A stretch of DNA of 64,000 bases, taken from contig CAJNDS010000102.1 in the NCBI GenBank assembly GCA_905221605.1, positions 989,501 to 1,053,500 on the forward strand, in the 5' to 3' direction. Position 1 is the stretch's first letter; each line of letters starts with the position of its first letter. The DNA comes from Symbiodinium natans (lineage: Eukaryota > Sar > Dinophyceae > Suessiales > Symbiodiniaceae). Of the stretch, positions 1 through 12,329 are shown in pieces. Under the pieces are notes generated by a model that did not search any database, was not told where the DNA came from, and worked only from the letters and a program-made list of their open reading frames with translations. The position numbers and the translations under genes were made by a program.

Positions 1-2600
1 TGCGGGTGTGGGGTAGATGCCCTAGCATCCCCTAGCTGTCCGAACCGATGTATAGCTGCAAGGAACTGTCATGCATCTCCCCGGTCGGTTTCGGAGGTTA
101 GTTTAATTCGCTGTGCAGTTTATGCACCACCTGCAGCCTTTTGAACCTTTGGCCGCCAAACCCTCAACTCTCAGTTTCGCTCAAGGCCAAGTGCCTAACC
201 CGAGGGGGCTCCCCACAGTTTAAAACCTTTCTAGGTTCATTGTGTTTGCGGATTCATTTCGGGTCTGAGCTTGGGTAAAGGGGCAGTTCGTGGCTGTGGG
301 CTCCAAGGCTTATGAATGTGTCGGAGAAAAAAAACTCGCCACATATCACTAATTACTGCATCAAGTGCTTCCTGTCGCCCGAAGATGCCCGAAGCAACCC
401 GAAAGGTTTGCAAGGGCCCTAAACCCTCCGCAGGAAATGGAAGGGGAAGGCAGCGTGGCGAAGCTGTTAGAGGCCTCGCATGGTGCCTTCGGAAGGTTTG
501 GCATAGGCCTCAGAGAGGGATTTTGTGTTTTAGCGATCAATGAGTGTACGCGTTTGTTTCTGCGTAGGGGGTGGAGCTTGAAAGCATGCTGCGTGCTCTT
601 CAAGTTCTTAAAGTGTTCGTTGCCTTGCTCGGCAAAAAAATAGATTTCTTCACTTAAGACATATAGCCTGACTCCCACCCCTACCACAGCCGAAAGAGGG
701 CTTCGGCTTTTGTGAGGAAATCCGAGTTGGACACCCACCATGTGCTGTCATAAAATACCTTACGCCTCCGCACAGCCAGATTAACCCTATTGACGGTGTG
801 GGGTTGAGGGGCTTAGGCTGCCAGAGTTAGGTTCAGGGCTTGCCTAGGCACTTAGCTCTCCTGAACTCTGAAAGGTTCTTTCACACAACTGCCCTAAACG
901 CCCAAAGACTTCATTGCCCATCCGGGGCATTCTTATGCGTAGCCATGTCTTTAGTTGTTGTACCGTTCTGCCGCAAGAGCAGGGGCTTAGATTGGGCAAC
1001 TGCAGACGGAGTAGTTGGCACTTGCCATACACACAGCACAAAAGCTTGTTTGCTATCGCTAGCTTCATGCAACATGTCGGAGTACTCGCTGCTTTCTCAA
1101 CTGTTGTTCGGGACTCAGCCCAGAACCTGTGCACAGCTTCAACCACAGCAACACCCACTATCCCTACATAACCTCACGTGCCAAAAGGAGAAGGTGGCAA
1201 TGACCATCGCTGACAACATGAAGGCCCCAGAGCTTGTTTTCGAGGCTTTCGTTCATGATTTGGAACTTGAACACAAAGCCCTAACCCCAGAAACGTCTTA
1301 AGCCTTTCTTTTCCTGTAGCAGTCCTGACCACGGCTCCGCGGCTCGGGATACCTTCTTGGAGCCTCTGATTAAACTGTCCTGCTGAAAGACAAACCAACC
1401 CCTCGTGCAGGATAGTTGGCATCTGGAATCGACCATGACAGAATATGGATATCTCTTCTGCCACTTGCATCCTTGACCCCCGAAGCCAACATTTTAAACC
1501 CTTACACAGCCAACAGCACTTTACACTCATGAGTTACCTGAAAGCCCCAAGGATGCACCCGCAACTCCGAACAAAACAACAAAATCCCCGACAGCCCGAA
1601 AGCGCCCAAAAGCTCTCAGAAGGCCACTGCGCAATTGGACCGGGGCAGCCGACGGTCTACCCGGGCAGGTTCGGAGGACAGCCAGGGACGATTGATTTTA
1701 GGGGCTGGCTTCCCAAAGCGCTTCGTTGTTGGAGGGATTCAGTGTTGGGATTCTTGATTTAGGGTCAGTGGCCCATGAACCACAAATGCCAACCTCGAAG
1801 TGCCAAACATGGGACGTTGTGGTAAGTCCAGCACGAGCCCTGCACCAACCCTGACACCTCGGCATCCTCTGCATTGCTAACAGAAGGAATCGAGCCACGG
1901 AGTGGGGCCGAGCGTGGTGAAGATGCCGGTGCGCTTTGCCTGGGAGCTTTTGGTAACGAAGTGTACTGAAGTCGGATGATATGCAGGTTTGGAGTCAGGA
2001 GCTTTCGGGTTAAAAGTTATCGGTCGACTTCAAGGGTTTTGGGTATTAGGGGCAAGTATAGACCTCGGCTCGCAGTCAAGGTTCGTCAAGGTTCACTAAG
2101 GACTTGGGGTCTTGCTGAAAGTTCGACGAGTGCTGGCGCATCCTGACGTACGTGGTTTCCGCTTGCTTGGTGTTCCCTCTCTCTGCGTGCACGTCCTGCA
2201 TCAGCGCTGCGCATTGTTTGTAAGACGGTTGCACTACTATCATACACTGTACTACTTACTATGCAATGTAGTGAACTATGACCTTTTGGTAGTTATGATG
2301 TGACCAAATGGACGTAGTTGCCGTGAGAGCATGCCCTGTAGTTTTCAGATCGTACATTTTACAAGCACCTAGCTGGTCTCAAACCTGAAACTAAGCACTT
2401 TGCAGCGCATCGGACCCCAGATCATACCCGAGGCCAACTTCGCTAACCTAAGCCAGTTGGGTCCCAACCTTCCAACAGAGCAGTAGACGCCGAACATGTG
2501 GGCCCAAAACGTAGGGTCTCGTCCTGGACGCTTGTCAAAGGCAAATCCAATCCTGGTCGTCAGTGGGACTTTCAAGCGGTGTTCTTGGGGACCTTCAAAG
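1..2600. other. No supported gene; degenerate intergenic or intron-like DNA
   Basis: Only short, overlapping open frames on both strands are present, with no domain motif and no convincing splice-bounded exon. The sequence has scattered words such as gggttcagggcttg and aaccctcaac that look like decayed telomere-type repeats, a theme that recurs in much of the first 47 kb. If the Roc gene that starts to be visible near 3.3 kb has an upstream P-loop exon, it should lie here or further left, but I could not find a GxxxxGK[ST] coding sequence. Confidence 0.5.
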
Positions 2601-2622
2601 CACCATCTTTGGCGAACATGCA

Positions 2623-2978
2623 GGTGGACCTCATCATCCAAGCGATCTCCGACGTGAACCGTGCGGATGCAAAGCCCCAGAAGGATGCAGATCAGCAGCA
2701 GTATGATGCAGCAATCCGGGGAGATTCGGCGAAAGGATTGACAGGGATTGATATGGTCTCGAGGGGCTTCTCAAAAGGATGCACAGAATGCCTCACAAAA
2801 CTGCTGACGCCTGTTCTAGTTCAGGGTTTAGGTTTGATAGATGCTGTAGCCGGACTTGCAGCCAGCCCGAAGCAGGAGGTCTGATACTCCAATTCGGACG
2901 CGGACATTTCAGGAAATTTGGGAGATAATCTGCAAGAGCTTGCAACGAAAGCATTCATAGATGGGGTGCTCGCAGTAT
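2623..2978 (+). CDS. Possible upstream exons of the Roc/COR gene (uncertain)
   Basis: Two exon-like pieces lie in the same frame. The first follows atgcag|gtggac and reads VDLIIQAISDVNRADAKPQ onward to about 2743, polar and helix-like. The second follows ttcag|gaaat near 2913, reads GDNLQELATKAFIDGVLAV and runs to a plausible donor gtatgg at about 2979. An in-frame stop at 2882-2884 separates them, so they would have to be joined by splicing. They sit just upstream of the first secure Roc exon, but carry no diagnostic motif themselves. They may be real exons of that gene, exons of something else, or chance open frames. Confidence 0.3.
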
Positions 2979-3309
2979 CAAGTAAGGAAGGTATGGTCAG
3001 GCAGACGAAGTTTGGATGGACGCAGAAGCTTTAAGTGTCCAGCTCAGGTTCTTGTCCTGCTCGTCCCCCGGGCGTGTTGCTGTAACAGTAGTATCCCACG
3101 TTGGAATTTAGCAAGCATTAACCGCCCTTTAGTTTGGAATACGCCTATAAACGCTTGGAGACCGGCATAAGTTCGTTGATCAGTGCAGAGGTATGCTTGG
3201 GCTTCAGGCGGTAAGCGGGTAAATTCGAATGTTACTTCTATGACTTGTACATCCAGCAAGTTGCACCTCCATTCTAGCTGCTTCAGTGCTGCGTGATGCT
3301 GCGTGTCAG

Positions 3310-6300
3310 GGGTCTGACATTGAAATCCACCCATGCTGCCTCGATGAAACATCCAAGGTGATAATGCAGACATGGGATTTCGCCGGGCAGCAGATGTACT
3401 ACAACATGGCTCATGTGCGTGGCACCTACGCTTCTGCAGCTGGTTGTTTAGAAGCCACCCCAAGCAATCCAAGCAATCAAGCTTGAGCTTTCGGAGTGGC
3501 TGAACACATAGCACCGGCACTTCGAGATTCAAGTTTCCAGAACTGAACAGAATTCCAAAGATTGGCACACTGCAATTGGCACACTGCTCGCGGAGTTGCT
3601 CTGTACGACAACATGGAACAACGCTGCACCGGGCAGATTGAGATGCTGAGAAGCTGCAGGTTCCTCACCTCCTTTGGCATTTACGCACTGGTCCTCGACA
3701 TCTCGACATGGGCCGACGGAGAGGCGCTTTCTCCCGCCCTAGCATCTCGGCCGGCTGGAGGTGTGGGATGGCGGCGGGGGGGTGGGGGGGGGGGGGTTGG
3801 GGGGTGGGGGGAAGGTTTGTTTTTGAGCTTGGCTGCACCTTTCCTGCTACAGTAAGTACAAGTCACAGGCATAGTCTCTTGGTAATTACTTTGCAAGTCG
3901 CTGAGGCAGCCTCCAACACACATCAATTTAGCACCTAAACATCTGACTACTAAAGCCGGACAGGTAGACCTCAAACCCCGAAAAGCCACCTGCAGCAAAC
4001 CCATTGAAGCCTCCAAGTGTTTCAACAAGGGCATCAAGCCCCAGAACCATCTAGGCACCTTCACCTCGCCTTCACCTCACTTTCTCACTGTCATCTTAAA
4101 GCCCAGGAGTCGATGGACTTCTGGCTTGCGGCACTCCTGGTGCCCTGGGCACTTACATGAATTGCGCTCAAGGTGTTTGGGGTCATGAACCCCCAACCTT
4201 TTTACGGGTTCAGCACCCCGACTTCGGACTTAGCATTCCAGCTGTTGGCGTCGGCTTTCGGCATGATGTGGTGTAGGGTTAGCTCCGGGCTTGCTTTCGG
4301 GTTCATCATTTAGTGGTGCACAAAGTATTTCCCACATCTGGGCCCTGGCAGTTGCTTGCACATCACAAATGCTGCACAGATGCTCCAAGATCCATTCAAA
4401 GTCGGCTCCTTGCCGGTCTGAGGGAGGCACGGAAACAAGGGCCCTGAAGGCTCTCTCAGGATTCTGGACCACGAAGCTGGCATGGCCGAAGAAATGCCAA
4501 GCCCTGCTAAGCGTCCAGGTGCATGCACCTGATGCCTGGCTAGTGATTGTGGGAAGCCGTCGCCTCAAAGACGATGGGCCGAGGCAATATCAGTTTTTGG
4601 AGTCAAACTTCCTCACGTCAGTTCATCGTCGTCTCTAAGTTTGGGGCTGTAATGACCGCGCCGCAGGGTAGTAGTATTTCATTCGAAGTCGCACAAGCAG
4701 GGGCCACAGTTCCAAATCTCGCATTGCGGTAGCTGCCGAGGCCACGCAGATCGACTGGAAGATTCCAAGCGACTGCAGGAGCGCCCCAAAGCCTTGCTCG
4801 CTGAAGCCCATGAAGCCACGATACAGCGACACCTTTCATTGGTTGCCAAATCCGCCTTATCTTGGGTTGTCCTTACCAAGTCCTGGAAAAGTAGAGATTG
4901 ATATTCGCAGCACGAATGCCTAGGGTACTATGTCAGTTCTGACACTGTCGATTTTGTGCCGCATCTAGCTCTTTCTTATTTGTATGTTCGGGAGTACCCA
5001 AAGCTATCGTATTTCTTAGAAGCTGAAGAGTTTCCTCATAAAGTACCAAGAATATTCGAAACTCCTTCAGGGTAGGAGAGGATCTATAGCATCTGTCATT
5101 CCCGAGTATGAAAGTGTCTGTTTTGGGGTAGTCCATCGTCTTTAAAGGGTTGTGTTTATGTATTGCTGAGGGCACCAGAAGCTATCGTATTGTAGTGTGC
5201 CTTTGACTTATTGTGCGAACGAAGAGTTCTGCCATGAGTTGACACCGGAGCTAACACCCATGAAAGGCCTTCCTTCATTCCCTCTTTGCTTCTCGTGAAT
5301 GTGTACATCACCAAAAGGATAAGAGAGGCTTCCTCATGTACGATTATGGGTTCAGAGTTGTCTCTCTTGAAGTGTCGTTTAATTATGGGGCGGGGGGGGG
5401 GGGGTTCCCTAAGAAGATAAGCTGATGAAGATGAGTGTCATGCTATAAAGTAAAAATTGGCGTGCCGACTTATCTCAGAACTGTTTCTGTTTTTGCCTGG
5501 GAAAGAAAAGCATGCCCAATTCCAGAAAACCAAGAACAAAAAACACATACCAGTCTCAGAATTATTTTGGTTTTGGCAATTCGCATGCCGAATACAGAGA
5601 CTTGTTTTGTTCGTGGTTTCCCACACACGGAAAAGAAGACATACATTTGGGTGGGAGAACGGGAAGGGGGCACTTCCAGAAAACCAAATAAGCCAAATCC
5701 CAGGACTCATGCCATGCAGACACTCTAGCTGGAGGGTCTCAGAATTTTTGTTTTCTCCCAGACGTGTTTATCAGAAAGGGGCACCGTCAGAGTGTTGCCA
5801 GTAGCAATAGCACAAACCTTTAGTAAGAGTTGTTTGTCTGGCATACAACTGCAGCTTGCTCAGCCGGCATGCCGAGGGAACCTATGCACCATCAGCATCG
5901 TCTAGCTGCATAGTTGACGCTTCCCAATAACATGTCTTTAGTCTTCTGCAGGTGTACCAAGACATCAATGAAGTGCTGGTGGAGCGGCTTCAGCAAGCCC
6001 ATCAGCACGCGAAGGTGCTTGGGAGACTTTTCAGCAGAAGGCGCGACAAAAAAAAGATCTTGTATCCTTGTTCTTCAATCTAGAATCGTGTCACGTCGTC
6101 CGGCTCAGTCTGCTTGTGGGTTTTTGATCACCAGGCTGAGGTCTTACCGTGAAAGAGCCAGGGAGAACCTTGTAATCGAACTCGGAAAACGGTTTGGAGA
6201 GCCAGGACCCCAAGCATTGGATTCTAAACGGAGGGGCATTGTTGTTGTTTGAGTTTGCGTAACCCCTAAACTCCAAGCCCTTAACTTAAACAAACAGTAG

Positions 6301-9300
6301 GAGCAAAGCAAACAGAGCAAGCAACAGACCTCCGCCTATTGTAGTGTGCTATCCGCATCCAAGGAACGAGGCCGGCGGCTTGCTCTTCTTTCCAGTGGAC
6401 AACAGGCTGCGCAGGGTGGCGTTAGGGTTTAGGGTTTAGGCTCACCGTGCTGCACATGTCGCAAAGTTCATGCTCGTGTTTGCACCACACTTTGCGGGAG
6501 CCTCGCTTGATGCCTTACTTGCAGACTAACTCGCTTTCCGTCATCTCATCCTCTTCCCTTGTCTGGGTTGGCGCTTATTCAAGACTCCATTTCAGTCTTG
6601 TTACATGGCGTAGAAGGGCTCCGAATGATTGAAGGCACCTGGTTGTTTAAGCTTCGAGAACTCAATGCAATCTTCTCAATCACCCGACGCAACACAGATG
6701 CTCACCTTTTGAACATTGCACCGTCCCCCGAAAACCCTTATAAGCCTCGCCTCGACGTTAATAAACTGAGTCCACACAGGGGCGAATCTGACGAGAGCAT
6801 CCGTGGAATCGCGCATCTGCGTGAAGCAATTGGGATGCACAGCAGACTCCCCCAGGATTTACCGCCCATAAGGCTTGACATTGCAGTTCAGGGGTGTGCC
6901 TGCTTGGAGGGTGAGTGGAGAGTCTGTGGCAGCTTCGGGTTTAGGGTTGGGGTTTGCCTCTTTGTTTGCTCTCTCATGCAGTGAACCTGAAGGAGGAAAG
7001 GAGAAGAGTCGAACCTTCTAAGCCTCGGCTGTCGAGTCTGATACCTCAGGCTCTCAATTCTTTAGCGTTGGACGTGGCGAAGGCGCGTTTCAGCAAGAAC
7101 GGTGAGAGGCAAAAATGGATGGCTTGAGGACTTATGCATTTGTAGCTGCACCGTATGACTCCGCTCACTGTTTCAGAGCACAGTTGCCGATTCAGAGAAC
7201 AGTTTCGGGTGTGGGTCTTCGGGGCCTGGGGTTCCGAGTTGTCTGTTTCTGCGAGCAGCGATTTCCTGACTTGTTATTGTGTTATCGCAAGTTCGACTTC
7301 GGCCAATGGCCATGGTGCGGCTATGGAAGTTTATCGTCCGGGCTTTGCCGAACACTCCTCTGCATTCGCTCGACCCCTGAATGGCGACGGAGCAGCGGGG
7401 GGGAGGGGGGGTCCACACCCTGTAGGATACGAAACTGTCACAGTTCGAGAATCCCAAGCCCCCAAAAGCCTGGACCCCATCAACCATGAACTCATTCGTC
7501 ATTACAGTTCACATCTTTACATCGCTGAAGACCGAATTCCACACACCCTGGCGATACCATACTCAAGGCAGGGGGTCAGAGGCTCTTTAGAGCTTCATAG
7601 TGTTCGAGTTCGGGGGAAGGCATGGAAACCCTGAAGCCCCCGGGCCTCAGCCCTCAGCTTCACGGAGGCACTGGAGGTGATCCCCACACGCTGGGCCCAC
7701 TTCTTCCATGACCTGGAAGGCTCGGGTACTTGGGGTCTGGAGGATCGCGACAAAAGGGCTTAGGGTGGATAACTCGCGGGGTCTGGTGGACAGATAGCTT
7801 GTTAAGTTTCTGAGATGTCTAAGATTCGCCACTTCCAAGTTATCCTACGGCATCCTAAGGAATCCTAGAAGTCGGTCCTTTGGAGTGTGAGTTGCTGGTG
7901 GTCGGCCTGATCAGAGCTCGAATTCTTCTGCTTTAGCGTGGTGGCAGCGAAAAGTCTTGATCTTTTGCCAGCTGGACCTCCAGGTCAAAACGACGTACCA
8001 TACATCGAGATTGGCCACTGCCGCGCACAAGCTGCAGCCATGGGCATCAACGAGACGGATCTGGAGCTCTTCCTAGGACACGGAGCTCTCAAACCTGATT
8101 TCCAAGCTGTGGAAACTCGAAGCCCTGAATCCCAATCCCCCCCAGCTTGCATAAACTTCACCAAACTTCAAACTCGTCCCAAGAGAGGGTTCAGAGTGAC
8201 CAACCGAGGATTCCAAGTGCAGGCCTGAAACTCCACATGGGGGTCAGGCCAAAGCAGTGCCAAGCAGAGAAAGTCTCCTTGGTTGGGAACAGCAGTGGAC
8301 TGGAAACAGAAGCTCTTTAGATGCCTTTTGAACCTTTGGAGCTGAAACGCAGAGGCGGCAGGGGCTTCTGAAACCTTTCCTAGGCCTCACTTCGCATGTC
8401 CAAGGGGTTTCCGCGCGATGCCACGAATCCGTGTTGGCCTTTCTGCAAATCACGGTGTTAACATACTGCACTATGGCTGGGGTCTTCTTTGGGTGAGGAC
8501 TTTTCCATCAGCTTGGGCAGCTCCTCTACTTCAAGGCACGAGCTGGCTTTCAAAGGGGCTTGAGGCTTTTTGGCTTAGCATGGCGTTTGAGGGCTTAAGG
8601 CCTTGAGTCTCGTAAGGCCTTTTTGAGGTCTCGGGGTGTTTTCACAAAGGATCTTCAACTGCGGTCTGGATTCAAGGGAGTCAAGGCACCACGAAAGAAC
8701 GATGAACCTAAGCCTAAGCATGGCGAGTCTTTCCTTTCGTTGACAGAGTCGTGGTGGGCCGAGGCTGGAAGTGCAGATAAGTGCAGAACTATTGGGAAAA
8801 CAAATGGAACCACGCTCTCCGTCTTCATCCTCTTCCCTATTGAGCTTGTCTGTGGAAGTGAATTGCAATGTCAGGTGCACCGTGGGCTTGCCTTGCATCA
8901 TGAGGAAAATCCACTCGTGCAAAGGGCATCGCGAATCGCATAGCAAACGATACTATCGTAAAAATAACCAGCAAAACCCGGCATCAATTTTCTCCCTCTA
9001 AGCCCCGTGATCTTCTCTTAGTTCAGCATCATTCATGGTTCCTTCGTGGTAGGTCGTTGCAAAGAAAAAGTGAGGCTGCCCACAAACTATTCTGCACACA
9101 AGTCTATACCCATCATGACCGGCCAGCTGGCCATGTTGGGGGCTTTCGGGGGGGGGGGGGGGGGGGCCGAGGGAAGTGCAGGGAAACAACTGTTTGCAAA
9201 CGAAGCAGCCAGGAATCACCCGCCGTGGTCTTGAGCCCACAGTGGCTGCTTGACGCTATGGCCCAGGCCCCTCTCAGGTTCATGGTTTGAGAGTTTGTTG

Positions 9301-12256
9301 GGTTGAAGATTTGGGATTTAAGGTTTCAGGCAGTTAGAGTCTAGGGTTCAAGGCTTTCGTGATTTCAAGGCTTCAGGATTTAGGTGCCAAGGGCTTTGAG
9401 GACTTTGGGGATTTGTAGCTTTGGGCTTCGTAGCATTGGGGGTTGTGCCTTTGAATGAAGGATGTTAGCTTAGGGCTTAGCAGCTTTTGGGGTTTAGCGC
9501 TCGTCTTTGTACAAAGTGAAGCACAAGGGTTGAACTTAGTGCAAGCCAAATGCAGCCAAATGCAGCCCTCAACCCCAAAAGGCGCTTGGCGTTTGGGTGC
9601 GGAAACCTTAAGGCCGAAAGACTGAGGGCGGAACCCTGAACCCACATCCCAGAACCAAACCGCAACTGTGGGTTTTGAAAGTATCATCAGGAATGGATGA
9701 GTGTTTCGTTGTGTATCAGGTGCCAGAGTCTAGGTTTTGGGCCTCAAGTAGAGCTTCCGTTTCTGAGAGGGCCAATGCCAAATGCGTCATCACGCTTCTT
9801 CGGTCCAAGTTCAACACATGGTGCTCACGGCTGGCCATGCTCAGGAAGGCCCATCCCATCCACCGCAAACCCAGGGCTTTCCAATTTCTCTTGAACGGAA
9901 AAGTTGCACTGCACTTCAAAATCTTCTTCTCGAAGATAGCTCTGATGCGGAAATTAACATCGGAGTCTGGGTCGAGAAAGCTTTTCGACTAATCGCACAT
10001 GCCTCAAGTTTCAATGGCGCCTAGAGAGAGTAAAGTGCTGAAACCTCTCGCACTCTGCAATGTCAAGCTTAAGGCCCCGAGTACTCTAAGCTCATCCCGA
10101 GAGGTCGTCGGATGCCCAATCGCTCTCGAGCGCTGTCCGTTGCAAGCGCAGGCTGCTGACAAAAGCTTGTCGTCTTAGCGTTTAGAGCCTTTGGTGCAGC
10201 ACACGATGTGTTCTAAGAATCAACATACCCTATAAAGGGGAATAAAAGGAAGGATTTGACCCTACCCCCTTAATTTCGTCTATGGGTTTGCCTTAGGGGT
10301 ATGTTGAATATTTCTCAGATGCAGGTGATTTGAACGGAGCCGATTTGGACGTTCGCGTGTCGCATGATTGAGAACTTCAGTAATGATGAGATCCTAGGCC
10401 CATCTGAATGTGAGAGTGTCCTTTTTCGTGTGCTGCCGCTTCGGTATCCAAAATTATTTTTGCCTTGCTCTCTGGGGCTATGTCATGTTATGTCATGTTA
10501 TGTCATGTTATGTCATGTTATGTCATGTTATGTCATGTTATGTCATGTCTTTGTCAGATCTACTTCGAACCTAAGCCCAATCCTCGAAACCAAGTCCCGT
10601 TGCCCCCCTTTCCCCTCAAAAGCACATCTGGTCAAAGCGCTGCCCAGCACAGCTATTCTCGATGACGCAAACAGTCAGGCCCTCCACAAGCGAGGGGACC
10701 TCAGCGACCAACTACTCGAGGTGGGAATGCAGAAAGTTGCAGACAGACGTTCCATGCGACCTCGACCCTTTACGCCCTGTCAAGATTTGCGATGAAGATG
10801 AACCCACTTGTAACTGAATCCGGACAATCGAAACTTTGCGTCATCTTAAAGGCATTTATTTCGAGACCTTTGAATCTTCGGGGTTTGCAGACTTGTCTCG
10901 TCGTTTCGCGACTTACTGTTCCCAGCATGTCGCACTTGTCGGTTTTTGTCGGGGGGTCCGGCCGCCTCTTTCCACAGGTGCTTTGGCGAGACAAGCGCTT
11001 CCAGGGCCACAAGGAAGTCCTGCGGCTCGGCGGCTTGGGGTTGGTCTGGTTGTGAGGTTGGAGAGGTGCGGGAGGTTTGGTTGAGCAGGCGTTGCGTGCG
11101 ATTTTTTCTATTAGCAGCGCGTCAGATCTCCAAGCTTCTGTGGTTTTATGCGCGGTGAAGCCTGGTGAGCCTGGTGGGTACTGTGCAATCCTCAAGCTTC
11201 TCAAGAGTAACCCTTGACTCGCAGGCCTGCACCGCCCTAATGCACCCCAAGGCAAGCCTTCCTCGAGCACTTCGATTTACTGGTTCCCGGCTCAGACAAG
11301 GCAACCGAGAGCAGGGGGGCTACAAATTTATGTGACCCCCCCAAACGTCCCGAAACTGCAAGCTTAGGAAATCAATGTCTAGGGCAACCTGAAGACCAAA
11401 GCACTTCAAGCCCAACCCCCGAAAGAACACCCACTGTGCATGAGCACCTTGATCCAGCTAAGCTCTTTACCACTTCTGCTGGAACGTATGCTGTCCAACA
11501 TGTGGTAGCCTCCGTTGCCTCGCATTTACCTGAGAATGGGCTTCTCGACAACTCAGTAGTTAGCCCAGACTCGGAGGCAGGCTGGCTGGTTCCGAGCCTG
11601 CTCCCTCGGCGACCACCGACAACACCGCGCTGCGATGCGGAGGCACATCACACTCCGCGGTTGCCTTGGAGAGGTTCTAGTGGGTTCTAGATTCCATATA
11701 CCCTTTGCTTCGGCAGGTTCACGAAACGACTGGAGTTCTTAAGGAGCTTCTCGAGCCTAAGTTTTCAAGAGGTCTTTTTGGGAAGAAGTTTCTTGGGAGG
11801 TCCCGAGGGCGCCCCAACGTTCTGACAAGGGAACCCTACGTTCTGAGCGAGGCGAAGGGACTCCCAGGGCGCCGGGTTTTTTCACGGATTGCATTGATGT
11901 GGTTTGTGTGAATCCGAAAGCCTACATTGGGCCTACATGACACCCTCATGAGGATCCACGGTTCCAGGACCCGCAACGTACCTGATAAACCGTACTTTGG
12001 GCGTTTTACTAGAGAGTTCATGAAAAAGTGAAGGCTTCGGTCGCGGAAGCTGTCGAGGGCGCATTGTTTCTGTGATCCATGGTACGCTGTTTTGTGGTCC
12101 GACGTGCGCTGCGTTTTCTTGTGGTTGCATGTTGCCCCAGCCACAGCCCCCTCCAGGCCCTGTTCCAGCCACACAGCCCCCTTGAGCCATTGCCTGGAGT
12201 GGGGTCGTGGTTGGGGGCCCTGTGTGGTTACCAAATTGTACTCGTATGGGTGTCTG

Positions 12257-12329
<73 letters not shown>

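Noticed and set aside
12178..12201. Relic of the dinoflagellate spliced leader (cttgagccattgcc on the plus strand)
   Set aside because: Only about nine bases at the end (TGGCTCAAG) match; the rest does not, and no retrogene follows.
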